A DNA stretch of 64,000 bases, taken from assembly GCA_029010715.1 (NCBI GenBank), contig JAQXKZ010000010.1, forward strand, positions 1 to 64,000, given 5' to 3'. The position numbers were made by a program, and so were the translations under genes. This DNA comes from Clostridiales bacterium. GTDB lineage: Bacteria > Bacillota > Clostridia > Oscillospirales > Oscillospiraceae. The notes beneath the pieces were generated by a model. The model was not told the origin of the DNA. It saw nothing but the letters and a program-made list of their open reading frames with translations, and searched no databases. Numbering within the stretch: the first letter of the stretch is position 1; each line of letters begins with the position of its first letter. Shown piece by piece: positions 19,571 through 30,246 of this stretch.

Positions 19571-21535
19571 ATGGACAGCTTTAAACTTGTTTCTTCATAT
19601 AAGCCGACCGGCGACCAGCCGGAGGCTATTGACCGTCTTGTCTCCGGTATTGAAAACGGATTGGACGAGCAGGTCCTTCTCGGCGTTACCGGATCCGGCA
19701 AGACCTTCACGATGGCAAACGTCATTGCCCGCCTGAACCGGCCTACGCTGGTGCTGGCACATAATAAGACTCTTGCCGCCCAGCTGTGCAGCGAGTTCAG
19801 GGAGTTTTTCCCGGAAAACGCGGTAGAATATTTTGTGTCCTACTATGACTACTATCAGCCGGAGGCGTACATCCCGCATACAGATACCTTCATAGAGAAG
19901 GACTGCTCGATAAACGACGAGATTGAGCGTCTGCGTCACAGCGCGACCTCCAGTCTCTTTGAGCGCCGCGACGTGCTTGTCGTGGCGTCGGTCTCCTGCA
20001 TCTACGGTCTGGGCGACCCGATCGACTACGCGAATATGGTCATTTCCCTGCGCCCCGGCCAGACGCGTGATTTCGACGAGCTGCTTAGAAAGCTTATCGA
20101 GATTCGCTATGAACGAAACGATATCGCTTTTGAGCGCAATATGTTCAGGGTGCGCGGCGACACGGTCGAGATATTCCCGGCTTACTCCAATGACAAGGCT
20201 ATACGCGTTGAGTTCTTTGGTGACGAAATAGACCGTATAAGCGAGATCAACGTCGTGACCGGTGCGGCGACACGCTTCCTCAACCACGCGGCGATCTACC
20301 CCGCGAGTCACTATGTAACTACCAAAGAAAAAATGGCCGCGGCGATCGACCGCATACGTACAGAGTGTGAAGAACGGGTAAGATACTTTACAGACAACGG
20401 CAAGCTGCTGGAAGCGCAGCGCATCAAGCAGCGCACCGACTACGACATAGAAATGATGCAGGAGCTCGGCTACTGCACCGGCATAGAGAACTATTCGCGC
20501 GTCATATCGAACCGTGCCCCGGGCAGCCCGCCGATGACGCTGCTTGATTACTTCCCGAAAGACTTTCTGCTTTTCGTTGATGAGAGCCACGTCACTCTTC
20601 CGCAGGTGCGCGCCATGTACCGCGGCGACAGGGCCAGAAAGGAATCGCTCGTCGAATACGGCTTTCGTCTGCCATCGGCATTTGACAACAGGCCGCTTAA
20701 ATTTGAGGAATTTGCTCAGCGCATACATCAGCGCGTCTATGTCTCGGCTACCCCCGGCGACTATGAGCGTGAGCGTGCCGGCCAGATCGTCGAGCAGATC
20801 ATTCGTCCCACGGGCCTGCTCGACCCAGAGATCTTCGTTCGTCCCGTCGAGGGTCAGATAGACGATCTTATCTGTGAGATCAACGCAAAAATCGCCATGG
20901 GCCAACGCGCGCTCGTTACTACCCTGACCAAAAAGATGGCCGAGGATCTGTCGGCTTACCTGACCGGTTCCGGCATCCGCTGCCGGTATATGCACCATGA
21001 CATCGGTACGATAGAGCGTATGGAGATTATCCGCGATCTGCGCCTCGGCGAGTTTGACGTACTGGTCGGCATAAACCTTCTTCGTGAAGGCCTTGATATT
21101 CCGGAGGTCGGCCTTGTCGCAATACTTGACGCCGACAAGGAGGGCTTCCTGCGCAGCGAGACCAGCCTTATACAGACCGTCGGCCGTGCCGCGCGAAACG
21201 CGGACAGTATGGTCGTCATGTACGCCGATACGGTCACGCCGTCCATGCGCGCCTGTATTGACGAGACTGCCCGCCGCCGTGAAAAACAGATGGCCTATAA
21301 TGAGGCGCACGGCATAGTTCCCAAAACCATTGTCAAGAGTGTGCGCGACCTGATAGAGATATCCACCGACGCCTCGGTGACGCTTAAGTCAAATGGCGTT
21401 AAGATGACCGAACGCGAGAGACGCGAGCTGATTGCACGGCTTGAGGACAAGATGAAGAAAGCCGCGGCAATGCTCGAATACGAGATAGCCGCTCAGCTGC
21501 GTGATGAAATAATACGGCTGAAAGGGGAAAAGTGA
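19571..21535 (+). CDS. uvrB: Excinuclease ABC subunit B
   Basis: [50 protein letters not shown]-terminal UVR motif. Confidence 0.98.
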   Translation: MDSFKLVSSYKPTGDQPEAIDRLVSGIENGLDEQVLLGVTGSGKTFTMANVIARLNRPTLVLAHNKTLAAQLCSEFREFFPENAVEYFVSYYDYYQPEAYIPHTDTFIEKDCSINDEIERLRHSATSSLFERRDVLVVASVSCIYGLGDPIDYANMVISLRPGQTRDFDELLRKLIEIRYERNDIAFERNMFRVRGDTVEIFPAYSNDKAIRVEFFGDEIDRISEINVVTGAATRFLNHAAIYPASHYVTTKEKMAAAIDRIRTECEERVRYFTDNGKLLEAQRIKQRTDYDIEMMQELGYCTGIENYSRVISNRAPGSPPMTLLDYFPKDFLLFVDESHVTLPQVRAMYRGDRARKESLVEYGFRLPSAFDNRPLKFEEFAQRIHQRVYVSATPGDYERERAGQIVEQIIRPTGLLDPEIFVRPVEGQIDDLICEINAKIAMGQRALVTTLTKKMAEDLSAYLTGSGIRCRYMHHDIGTIERMEIIRDLRLGEFDVLVGINLLREGLDIPEVGLVAILDADKEGFLRSETSLIQTVGRAARNADSMVVMYADTVTPSMRACIDETARRREKQMAYNEAHGIVPKTIVKSVRDLIEISTDASVTLKSNGVKMTERERRELIARLEDKMKKAAAMLEYEIAAQLRDEIIRLKGEK

Positions 21536-21543
21536 GGCAAGCA

Positions 21544-24111
21544 ATGAAACTGATGATATTGGATGGCAACAGCATAGTCAACCGCGCTTTCTACGGTGTG
21601 CGGATGCTCAATGCCCCCGACGGTACGCCGACAAACGCGGTGTACGGCTTCCTTGCGATCCTGCAGCGTATGCTTGATGAGCAGGCGCCTGACGCCGTCT
21701 GCGTCGGCTTTGACCTTAAAGCGCCGACATTTCGCCATCAGGCCTGTGATTTCTACAAGGCCCAGCGTAAACCCATGCCTGAGGAACTGTCCGTGCAGAT
21801 GCCGCTTCTGAAGGAAGTACTTGATGCCATGGGCATACGCCGTTACGAGCTGGAAGGCTACGAGGCGGACGACATACTCGGCACGGCTTCGGCAATATGC
21901 GATGAGTCCGGCTGGAGCTGCGTCATTGTTACCGGCGATAAGGACAGCCTGCAGCTTGTGAGCGACACTACCACTGTCTGCAACGTCAAGACCCGTATGG
22001 GCCAGACCGAGACAATACTCTACACCACGGAAACCTTTAATCGGGAATACGGCTTCGCACCGCCTCTTATGGTGGATCTCAAGGCGCTCATGGGCGACAG
22101 CTCCGACAATATTCCGGGCGTCCCCGGCGTCGGCGAAAAGACCGCTCAGGAGCTTATCCGCAAATATGGCAGCATAGACAATATATATTCATCTCTGCCC
22201 GGGCTCGATATAAAAGAGGGCGTGCGCAAAAAGCTCGCCGCCGGGGAAGCGAGCGCGCGTCAGTCGTACTGGCTCGCGACGATAAAGCGTGACATCCCGC
22301 TGAAGTTCAGGCCGGAGGAAAACATCTGGCACAATGACTATTCTCCTGAGCTTTACGGTGTCATGAAGCGCCTCGGCTTTAAACGCTTCATCGAAAAATG
22401 GGGTCTGACAGAAGCTCAGAGCGCAGCTGCGGCAGCCCCGGAGACGGATACCGGAGTATTGCCCGTGACGGATGTGAGCGATGAAGCCGGCATGGATGCG
22501 CTTATCGAAGCTGTGAAATCGGCTGAGCGTATTGCCGTCAGCTTCTGCGGAAATCTGGACTCCGTTGAGCTTTGCGACGGAGAAAGCGTGTATCGCGCAC
22601 AGTGGAGCGTCGCCGGCGAACGCTATAACGAGCTCCTGCAGGCCGTATTTTCCCCCGATGTCAAACGTCTCGGGCACAATGTCAAAGACCTCATGGGCCT
22701 GCTGCTGAGCGAGGATCTCCCTGCAGAGGATTTTGAATTTGACACGGCGCTCGCAGCCTACCTGCTGGACGCCAACGCAGGTGAGTATGCGCTGCCGCGT
22801 ATAAGCGAAAAATACCTCGGCCGTGAGCTCAACGGCACTCAGGCAGTATTTGAGCTGTACCCGGTGCTTGATGAAAAGCTGCGCGAACTCGGTATGGATG
22901 CGCTGTATTATGAGATCGAGCTGCCGCTCTGCCGCGTTCTGGCAGATATGGAGCGCGCCGGTTTCTATGTTGACAGGAAGGCTCTGTACGATTTCGGCGA
23001 GAGTCTTAACGACGGTATCGCCAGGCTGCAGGCCGGCATATGGCAGCACGCCGGGCATGAGTTCAATATCAACTCTCCCAAACAGCTTGGCACGGTCCTG
23101 TTTGAGGAGTTGATGCTCCCGTCCGGAAAAAAGACCAAGTCCGGCTGGAGTACAAATGCCGACACACTGGAAAAGCTCAAGGGCAAGCACCCTGTAATAG
23201 AAGAGGTGCTCGACTACCGCATGCTTACCAAGCTGAAGTCCACATATGCCGACGGCCTGCTTAAAGTCATTGCGCCTGACGGCAGGATACACACGAGCTT
23301 CCAGATGACGGTCACGGCCACGGGACGTCTGTCCTCGACCGAGCCTAATCTGCAGAACATACCTGTGCGCAGGCAGCTCGGCGCACAGATACGCAAGATG
23401 TTTGTCGCGTCTCCGGGCATGGTGCTGGTTGACGCCGACTACAGCCAGATCGAGCTGCGCCTGCTCGCGCATATCTCCGGCGACGAAGCTATGCGTGAAG
23501 CGTTCCTGAGCGGCGAGGACTTCCATACCGTCACAGCCTCGCGTGTGTTCGGCGTCCCCGTTGAAGAAGTCACTCCCACGCTCAGGAGCCGTGCTAAGGC
23601 TGTCAACTTCGGTATAGTATACGGAATTTCCGCTTTCTCCCTCGCTCAGGACATCGGCGTATTTCCGAGCGAGGCCAAGGCCTATATGGAAGCCTACCTT
23701 GAAAAATACCACGGTGTGCGCGATTATATGAAAAGCATTGTCGCAAAGGCCAGGGAGGATGGCTATGTCGACACTATCTTCGGCCGCCGCCGTTACCTCC
23801 CGGAGCTCAAAAGCTCAAACTTCAACGTGCGTTCCTTCGGCGAGCGTGTCGCGCTGAACATGCCCATACAGGGCACGGCTGCCGATATCATCAAAATCGC
23901 CATGGTCAACGTTCACCGCCGGCTAAACCTGGAAGCCCTCGAGGCAAGGCTGATTCTGCAGGTGCATGATGAACTTATCGTCGAATGTCCGGAAAGCGAA
24001 GCGGAGAGCGTGCGTGAGATACTCATCGAGGAGATGGAGCGTGCGGCGCACCTGTCCGTACCTCTTACTGTCGATGCTCATATCGGCCACAGCTGGGCGG
24101 AGGCGCACTGA
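21544..24111 (+). CDS. polA: DNA polymerase I
   Basis: 5'-3' exonuclease domain (GDSSDNIPGVPGVGEKTA), polymerase motifs (VDADYSQIELRLLAHISGD, AKAVNFGIVYGISAFSLAQD, LQVHDELIVE). Confidence 0.98.
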   Translation: MKLMILDGNSIVNRAFYGVRMLNAPDGTPTNAVYGFLAILQRMLDEQAPDAVCVGFDLKAPTFRHQACDFYKAQRKPMPEELSVQMPLLKEVLDAMGIRRYELEGYEADDILGTASAICDESGWSCVIVTGDKDSLQLVSDTTTVCNVKTRMGQTETILYTTETFNREYGFAPPLMVDLKALMGDSSDNIPGVPGVGEKTAQELIRKYGSIDNIYSSLPGLDIKEGVRKKLAAGEASARQSYWLATIKRDIPLKFRPEENIWHNDYSPELYGVMKRLGFKRFIEKWGLTEAQSAAAAAPETDTGVLPVTDVSDEAGMDALIEAVKSAERIAVSFCGNLDSVELCDGESVYRAQWSVAGERYNELLQAVFSPDVKRLGHNVKDLMGLLLSEDLPAEDFEFDTALAAYLLDANAGEYALPRISEKYLGRELNGTQAVFELYPVLDEKLRELGMDALYYEIELPLCRVLADMERAGFYVDRKALYDFGESLNDGIARLQAGIWQHAGHEFNINSPKQLGTVLFEELMLPSGKKTKSGWSTNADTLEKLKGKHPVIEEVLDYRMLTKLKSTYADGLLKVIAPDGRIHTSFQMTVTATGRLSSTEPNLQNIPVRRQLGAQIRKMFVASPGMVLVDADYSQIELRLLAHISGDEAMREAFLSGEDFHTVTASRVFGVPVEEVTPTLRSRAKAVNFGIVYGISAFSLAQDIGVFPSEAKAYMEAYLEKYHGVRDYMKSIVAKAREDGYVDTIFGRRRYLPELKSSNFNVRSFGERVALNMPIQGTAADIIKIAMVNVHRRLNLEALEARLILQVHDELIVECPESEAESVREILIEEMERAAHLSVPLTVDAHIGHSWAEAH

Positions 24112-24557
24112 TGTACTACTCAATATGTGACGTTGCTCCCGGACATATATCACAGATAGAGCAGCTGGAGCGGCAGTGCTTTTCCTGTCCATGGACCGAA
24201 GAACAGCTCAGAAGCCAGCTCAAGGACCCGCAGCACGAGTTCATTGCGGCCGTCGACGCAGGCGGAAACGTGCTCGGCTATGTCGGTCTGATGTACGTGC
24301 TGGACGAGGGCTATATTTCAAACGTCGCCGTAGCTCCCGATGCAAGGCGGCAGGGGATAGGCGGCAGGCTGATAGAAGAGCTTGCGGTCCGTGCGAAGTC
24401 GCTCGGACTCACGTTCATGACGCTGGAGGTACGCGCCGGTAACACACCGGCCGTCTGCCTATACTCCGGGCATGGGTTTACGCCCGTAGGCAGAAGAAAA
24501 AACTACTACGACTGTCCCAGGGAGGACGCCGTACTAATGACTTGCTATTTGAAATGA
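24111..24557 (+). CDS. rimI: Ribosomal-protein-S18-alanine N-acetyltransferase (GNAT)
   Basis: ISNVAVAPDARRQGIGGRLIEEL, LEVRAGNTPAVCLYSGHGF; adjacent to tsaD. Confidence 0.92.
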   Translation: MYYSICDVAPGHISQIEQLERQCFSCPWTEEQLRSQLKDPQHEFIAAVDAGGNVLGYVGLMYVLDEGYISNVAVAPDARRQGIGGRLIEELAVRAKSLGLTFMTLEVRAGNTPAVCLYSGHGFTPVGRRKNYYDCPREDAVLMTCYLK

Positions 24558-24567
24558 GGCGCTTGTT

Positions 24568-25569
24568 TTGAAGATACTCGCATTTGAAACCACCTGCGAC
24601 GAGACCGCCGCTGCCATCGTCGAGGACGGCCGCAAGATACTGAGCGATCAGATACTCTCTCAGGCCTCCCTGCATGCCGTATACGGCGGAGTCGTACCGG
24701 AAATTGCCTCGCGCTGCCATATTGAGGCCATTTCCATCCTCGCCCGGCGTGCCGTCGAAGCCGCCGGTATAGAGAAAAAGGACATCGACGCAGTCGCCGT
24801 GTCCTATGCTCCCGGTCTTATAGGCGCCGTGCTGGTCGGCGTCAACTTTGCCAAGTCCTGCGCCCTTGCGCTGGGCGTGCCGCTGATACCGGTGCACCAT
24901 ATAAGGGGGCATATTGCGGCCAACTATCTGGCATATCCTGAACTCGAACCGCCGTTTCTGTGCCTCGCGATATCCGGCGGCAATACTCTGCTTGTCGATG
25001 TGCGCGGTTATACGGATATGAAGATCCTCGGCTCTACCCGCGACGACGCAGCGGGGGAGTGCTTTGATAAAACAGCGCGCGTACTCGGCCTGCCTTACCC
25101 CGGCGGCAAGCCGATAGACGATCTGTCAAAGGGCGGTGACGACAGCCGCTACAGCTTCCCGACAGCGCATGTGGACGGCAGCCCATATGACATGAGTTTT
25201 TCTGGCCTCAAAACTGCGGTCATCAACCTTGTACATAATGCCGGGCAGAAAGGAGAGGAGATCAACCGCGCGGATCTGGCCGCTTCCTTTACCAAATCCG
25301 TGAGCGACAGTCTCGTGCCAAGAGCAATGAAAGCCGCAGGCGAGCTCGGTTACGGAAAGATCGTCGTCGCAGGCGGAGTAGCCGCAAATTCCAGAATAAG
25401 GGCAGACTTCACCTCGGCCGCCGAAAAAGCAGGTTGCAATCTGTACATTCCTCCTCTCAGCCTCTGCGGTGACAACGGCGCGATGATCGGCGCCCAGGCT
25501 TATTATGAATATCTGGCCGGCACCAGAGCCGGCAGCGACCTGAACGCATACGCTACAATGGACATATAA
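24568..25569 (+). CDS. tsaD: tRNA N6-adenosine threonylcarbamoyltransferase
   Basis: TTG start; LAFETTCDETAAAIVEDGR, VHHIRGHIAANYL, VAGGVAANSRIR. Confidence 0.97.
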   Translation: MKILAFETTCDETAAAIVEDGRKILSDQILSQASLHAVYGGVVPEIASRCHIEAISILARRAVEAAGIEKKDIDAVAVSYAPGLIGAVLVGVNFAKSCALALGVPLIPVHHIRGHIAANYLAYPELEPPFLCLAISGGNTLLVDVRGYTDMKILGSTRDDAAGECFDKTARVLGLPYPGGKPIDDLSKGGDDSRYSFPTAHVDGSPYDMSFSGLKTAVINLVHNAGQKGEEINRADLAASFTKSVSDSLVPRAMKAAGELGYGKIVVAGGVAANSRIRADFTSAAEKAGCNLYIPPLSLCGDNGAMIGAQAYYEYLAGTRAGSDLNAYATMDI

Positions 25570-25617
25570 TTGATTTTACAGCGCAGATACATTTATTCTT
25601 TATTGGGAGTTTGGTAT

Positions 25618-26304
25618 ATGAGTATACATGACGGGCACCGGGACAGATTGAGAGAAAGATTTACCGAACACGGCCTGGACAGCTTCAGCGATCTGAACGC
25701 ATTGGAGCTGCTGCTCTGTTATGCCATACCGCGCCGCGATACAAACGAACTGGCTCACAGGCTGCTGAATACCTTCGGCAGCCTCAGCGGAGTGTTTGAG
25801 GCTTCTCTGCAGGAACTGACAAGTATCCCCGGGATCGGCAGCAGTGCCGCAGTCCTGCTTATGCTGGCGCCGCAGATTACAAAAAAGAGTCTTGTTTCCA
25901 AGGCGAACAGTATAAAGATCATAAACAGTTCTGCCGACGCGGGCAATTATCTCATGCCGCGTTTCGTCGGGGAACATGACGAGGTCGTGCTGATGCTGTG
26001 CCTGGATAACAAGCGCTCCGTCATCTGCTGCCGCGAGATGGGGAGGGGAGTCGTCAACAGCGTTGATACCAGTATAAGGCGGATAGTTGAGACCGCACTC
26101 AAAGTCAAGGCAAGCTCAGTTATAATCGCGCACAATCACCCCAACGGAATTGCCCTCCCGTCCAGAGAGGACAATAATTTCACCCGCTGCGTTTACCGTT
26201 CTCTTAACATGATCGGAATACATCTGGAGGACCATATCATCGTCGCCGGTGACGAATTTATTTCTCTTGCCGATTCCGGCGTGATGCATATGTACAAGTA
26301 CTAG
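25618..26304 (+). CDS. radC: RadC-like JAB-domain protein
   Basis: ATG 25618; HhH-like SIPGIGSSAAVLL; IIAHNHPNGIALPSREDNNFT (HxH..S..D JAMM motif). Confidence 0.92.
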   Translation: MSIHDGHRDRLRERFTEHGLDSFSDLNALELLLCYAIPRRDTNELAHRLLNTFGSLSGVFEASLQELTSIPGIGSSAAVLLMLAPQITKKSLVSKANSIKIINSSADAGNYLMPRFVGEHDEVVLMLCLDNKRSVICCREMGRGVVNSVDTSIRRIVETALKVKASSVIIAHNHPNGIALPSREDNNFTRCVYRSLNMIGIHLEDHIIVAGDEFISLADSGVMHMYKY

Positions 26305-26717
26305 ATTATGTAAATCAGTTTCTGTTTCTTTTTCGTAATAAAGTCCCATTTGCGGTTTCGACAAAATGCGGCAAGAAAATCTGCAAAGCCTTGGTTTGAC
26401 ACAAAAAAACAGCTGTTGAAAACACTGTTGAAAATGTTGATAACTATTTGCAGATTTTTTATTTGACTATGTTATGTAACTTTTTGACATCGCTGTAATC
26501 AGCAAACAAAAACCGTGGATTTCTCTTGAAAATACAGCACTTTACCGATGCCTTCGATTTCCCTGCAGCATCAGCTCCGGATGAACTTTTTTGCGTTAAT
26601 TTACATTTTTATACAAACAGTTATATTGGATTAAAACTGTTGACTAAAGCTGCGGTTTGTGCTAAACTTCTGATGCTGTTGAATCCGTATTGTTTGTAAT
26701 ATGAATAAGCAGAGTTT

Positions 26718-26793
26718 GCTGGTATAGCTCAGTCGGTAGAGCAGCTGATTCGTAATCAGCAGGTCGTGTGTTCGAGTCACATTACCAGCTCCA
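26718..26793 (+). tRNA. tRNA-Thr (anticodon CGT), CCA encoded
   Basis: Acceptor GCTGGTA/TACCAGC, D-loop AGCTCAGTCGGTAGAGC, anticodon stem-loop GCTGA-TTCGTAA-TCAGC, T-arm GTGTGTTCGAGTCACAT, encoded CCA at 26791-26793. Confidence 0.95.
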
Positions 26794-26802
26794 GTCACCA
26801 GG

Positions 26803-26835
26803 CAGCGCCGAGAGGTCACTCGGCGCTGTTTTTTT
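26803..26835 (+). terminator. Rho-independent terminator after tRNA-Thr
   Basis: CAGCGCCGAG-AGGTCA-CTCGGCGCTGTTTTTTT. Confidence 0.9.
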
Positions 26836-27009
26836 GTCGTCCGCAGTTCTGCCGTCGCCGGCGCGTTGACGTGTTCTCAACAGGCGGGCGTTGAAAAGCA
26901 CCGCAGATTTGACAGTTAAGCATAAGTGTAATATTATTAAAGTGTTCCGCCGAGTTCCGGATGCCGCCTGTGTGGGCTCAGCGGATGCGCGGACAGCTCA
27001 GGCGGCTGA

Positions 27010-28350
27010 ATGGAGAAACTTATGAATAAAATATCTCGTATACTGCTTGCGGTATGTGTGGGAATACTCCTGCTTGGGATAATAAGCACCGGACAGATCC
27101 GAAAAAGGAAAGCCGCCGGAGCGACTCCCGCTCCGGTCGTTACCAGCAGCACGGATATAGCCGACGAATCAACCCCGGCCCCGGTACCGACCAAGGAATA
27201 CAATACCGTGGACAGCGTCTCCGACAGTGTTATGAATCCTCTGAAGCGCGATGCGGAAAAGGCTATGGAATGTACCCGCGAGACCTATGCCAGTCTCGAT
27301 AAAGGCACGGCTGTGAATGTCGTGCTCTCAAACTCCTCCGTGGCTCAGCTCGTCTATGCTCTCGGCGAGAACGGCTACTCCGCTATCGACTATTTCGGCA
27401 ATGTCGATATGCAGAACCCTCAGAATCTGATAGACTTCGGCAACGCCGTAAACGCCGGTCAGGATGCCCAGGCTGCATATTACGTAGTGCACCCGGACGG
27501 CAGGATGCATGCCAACATCCTTTCGTATAAGGATGGCGAAGGCTCGGTTATCACCATCTCTGAAGAATGGGATAAGGACATGAAGCCCAGGATATATTCC
27601 ACCGGCCGCTATTATCTCTCCGAGATACGCTATACCGACAAGGGCTGGCTCATATGTAACCGTGACATGAGCGGTCTCGGCAAGGACGATAAGATCAGCC
27701 GCTCCAATTCCTACACCTTCGTCCGCCTGCTTCCCTACGCGGAAGATAAACGTGCGCTTTCCGACCGCTTTCTCGGTCCTGCCGCTTACTCTGAGAATAA
27801 TCTCTTTACCTGCACCTGGAACGCTGCCGATTACGGTCAGCTCGACTTTAACTGCATCTTCCCGATGCTTTACGGCGAATATTACGGCAGCGATCCGCTC
27901 ATAAACAGCAACATGAGATCCATTGCCGGATATAAGAGTGTCAGCGGCACAGATATGCACATTGTCCCGTACGAGCAGTTTGAACGCGTCATAGGCCACT
28001 ACTTCGATATAAGTGCCGAAACGCTCCGCCACAAGGCCGATAACAGCAGCAGCTACGGAGGCTATTTCATCCTCGGCGCACAGACAGGCTACTCCAGCAC
28101 TTCAAAGAACGCCCCGGAACCGGAGATAGTTGACTACTGGTATAACGGTGACGGTTCGCTCACGATGAAGGTCGACGCGGTCTATCCGTGGTACGGCACT
28201 GACTGCGCTTTTACTCATGAGCTGACCATTATGGAGACAAAGGACGGCTTCAAGTATGTTTCAAATTATCTCTATGAATCTCCGGATAATATTTTCCCCG
28301 AGCTCTCGCTCAAAAAAGAGAGGGCTGTTCAGATCTCGCTTCTGGACTGA
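27010..28350 (+). CDS. Membrane-anchored extracytoplasmic protein of unknown function (DUF6070-like), paralogue of next gene
   Basis: N-terminal TM (RILLAVCVGILLLGIISTG); shares ENNLFTCTWNAAD..MLYGEYYGS, VDYWYNGDGSLTMKVDAVY..TDCAFTHELTIM with the downstream ORF. Family name tentative. Confidence 0.75.
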   Translation: MEKLMNKISRILLAVCVGILLLGIISTGQIRKRKAAGATPAPVVTSSTDIADESTPAPVPTKEYNTVDSVSDSVMNPLKRDAEKAMECTRETYASLDKGTAVNVVLSNSSVAQLVYALGENGYSAIDYFGNVDMQNPQNLIDFGNAVNAGQDAQAAYYVVHPDGRMHANILSYKDGEGSVITISEEWDKDMKPRIYSTGRYYLSEIRYTDKGWLICNRDMSGLGKDDKISRSNSYTFVRLLPYAEDKRALSDRFLGPAAYSENNLFTCTWNAADYGQLDFNCIFPMLYGEYYGSDPLINSNMRSIAGYKSVSGTDMHIVPYEQFERVIGHYFDISAETLRHKADNSSSYGGYFILGAQTGYSSTSKNAPEPEIVDYWYNGDGSLTMKVDAVYPWYGTDCAFTHELTIMETKDGFKYVSNYLYESPDNIFPELSLKKERAVQISLLD

Positions 28351-29482
28351 GTTGCTGCCGGCAGCGTTTGCTTCTGTGCTGCTCCTCTGCGGCTGTGCGG
28401 ACAGCAGCGGCGCTCCCTCATCTGTGCGGCATGCCCTGCCCGACTCGCTGGAGCAGGAGGCTCTCAGCGCCGCCGCGCTCTACGGCGACCTGCTGGATCC
28501 CGACGGCCGGGGCGATATTGAGGCAATAGTGAGCCGTTTGTCCGAAAGAGGATACAGTGCCGTTGACTTTGGCGGCGCACTGGACTTTGCCAATGCGGAC
28601 AGGATTCTTGATTTCTGCGCGGCCCGCTCGGCAGGGGAGTCCGACCCGGTCAGCTTCCTGCGCGTCTGCGATGACGGCGGGCTTATTGACACATGTTTTT
28701 ACCTTGACGCCGGCCAGTGGCGCTGCCGCTCAGTAAGGGTCTCGGCCGGCAGCCGGGCGAAGATCGGGTATACGACCGATTACCCGCTGACCATGCTGAA
28801 GCTCACCGACAAGTCCTATCTTATCTATACCTGCGAAATCCCCGATAACACCGCTGCAAGCAAGCATGACGGCTATATAGAGCCTACGACTATGCTCCGC
28901 CTCGCTCCGCACGACGCGGAGTGTGACAGGTATACGCGCCTGTACATCACACCGGTCGGATATAATTTCAATAATCTCTTCACCTGTACATGGTCCGCGG
29001 ACGATCCGTCTGAGCTTCACATCAATGACCTGTACCTTACCCTCTACGCCGCCGGCCACGGCAGCTATATTTCGTACTTCAACAATCCATACCCGCAGTC
29101 CGGTGAAGAGGGTACCTCGCTCGTGCCCGCCAAAGAGTTCGAGGATGCGGTAATGAAGTACACCGCGCTTGACCGTGATACCGTCCGCGCTCTGTCGCAT
29201 TATGACGCAGCCGCGGACGCATACCCTGTGACTATCGAAGGCCCCCACGACGGATTATCCAGGATACCCGTTCCGGAGGTCGTCGCGTATCGTATCAATG
29301 CCGACGGCAGCATCACGCTGACCGTCGATGCGCTCTTCGTCGAATATGCGACCGACCGTGCTTTTACCCACGTTGTCACCGTAATGCCTGCCCCGGACGG
29401 AAGCTTCAAATATCTCTCGAACGAACTGCTTGTGACCGCTGCTGATGTACTGCCCGACTACGTCAGCCGTATTGCAAACTGA
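28256..29482 (+). CDS. Putative lipoprotein, tandem paralogue of 27010..28350 (start uncertain)
   Basis: Lipobox LLLCGC; NNLFTCTWSADDPSELHINDLYLTLYAAGHGSY and VVAYRINADGSITLTVDALF..TDRAFTHVVTVM align to upstream paralogue. Start could be ATG 28256, ATG 28274 or TTG 28352. Confidence 0.7.
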   Translation: MFQIISMNLRIIFSPSSRSKKRGLFRSRFWTELLPAAFASVLLLCGCADSSGAPSSVRHALPDSLEQEALSAAALYGDLLDPDGRGDIEAIVSRLSERGYSAVDFGGALDFANADRILDFCAARSAGESDPVSFLRVCDDGGLIDTCFYLDAGQWRCRSVRVSAGSRAKIGYTTDYPLTMLKLTDKSYLIYTCEIPDNTAASKHDGYIEPTTMLRLAPHDAECDRYTRLYITPVGYNFNNLFTCTWSADDPSELHINDLYLTLYAAGHGSYISYFNNPYPQSGEEGTSLVPAKEFEDAVMKYTALDRDTVRALSHYDAAADAYPVTIEGPHDGLSRIPVPEVVAYRINADGSITLTVDALFVEYATDRAFTHVVTVMPAPDGSFKYLSNELLVTAADVLPDYVSRIAN

Positions 29483-29772
29483 AGACATGTATTTCCAAAA
29501 CACCCGACGGACCGGCACAGGATCCGCGGGTGTCTCTTATTCGGATATGTAAGGGCACGACGGCCGTTATTAACGGGCCCTCCGCTGCACTCCGGTATTC
29601 GTAGGTCCCTTGGCAGCGTGATTGCCCTGCGGCGCCGTATCTGATTTAAAAAAATTTTATTGCCCCTGAAAGAATTACGCTCTTTCGCGGCTATTATAAG
29701 TGAAAAGCTTTTCATGCAGGAACGTTGCCGGACGGACGCGCACGGAGCGTTACTGTCAAAAGGAGAGATTAT

Positions 29773-30246
29773 ATGTTGACAAGGGAGCATTTTGCCCTTC
29801 TCGCGGAAAAGTACATAGACACCGTCTTCCGGATAGCTTTCGGTTATCTGAAAAACAGAGACGACGCCGACGACGTGACTCAGGAGGTATTCATGAGGCT
29901 CTACAGCGCGAACGCCGAGTTTGAGTCAGAGGAGCATATAAGAAACTGGCTCATCCGCGTCACGATCAATCAGTGCAAACATCTGTTCCGGTCCCCATGG
30001 CGTAAAGTTGAGAATATTGACGACTACGCGGCTACCCTCAGTTTCGGCCAGACGGAGGACAGGGAGCTTTTCTGCACGGTGATGTCACTTGAACAGAAAT
30101 ACCGCACGGTTATGCTGCTTTATTATTACGAGGGCTATTCGACCGCGGAGATCGCGTCCCTCCTCGGAGTACCCGCAAATACCGTGAGCACACGGCTTTC
30201 CCGCGCTAGAGCAAAGCTCAAAAACGTTCTGACGGAGGTGGAATGA
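29773..30246 (+). CDS. ECF-type RNA polymerase sigma factor
   Basis: ATG 29773; GYLKNRDDADDVTQEVFMRLY (region 2), EQKYRTVMLLYYYEGYSTAEIASLLGVPANTVSTRLSRARAKLK (region 4). Confidence 0.93.
   Translation: MLTREHFALLAEKYIDTVFRIAFGYLKNRDDADDVTQEVFMRLYSANAEFESEEHIRNWLIRVTINQCKHLFRSPWRKVENIDDYAATLSFGQTEDRELFCTVMSLEQKYRTVMLLYYYEGYSTAEIASLLGVPANTVSTRLSRARAKLKNVLTEVE

Noticed and set aside
19595-21310. 571-aa antisense ORF over uvrB
   Set aside because: Codon-bias shadow ORF of a strongly conserved gene; no motif of its own.
22189-23712. 507-aa antisense ORF over polA
   Set aside because: Same reason: shadow ORF opposite a conserved gene.
26718-26793. tRNA-Thr as an integration site of a mobile element
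   Set aside because: No adjacent integrase, no visible att direct repeat; downstream genes are not typical mobile cargo.
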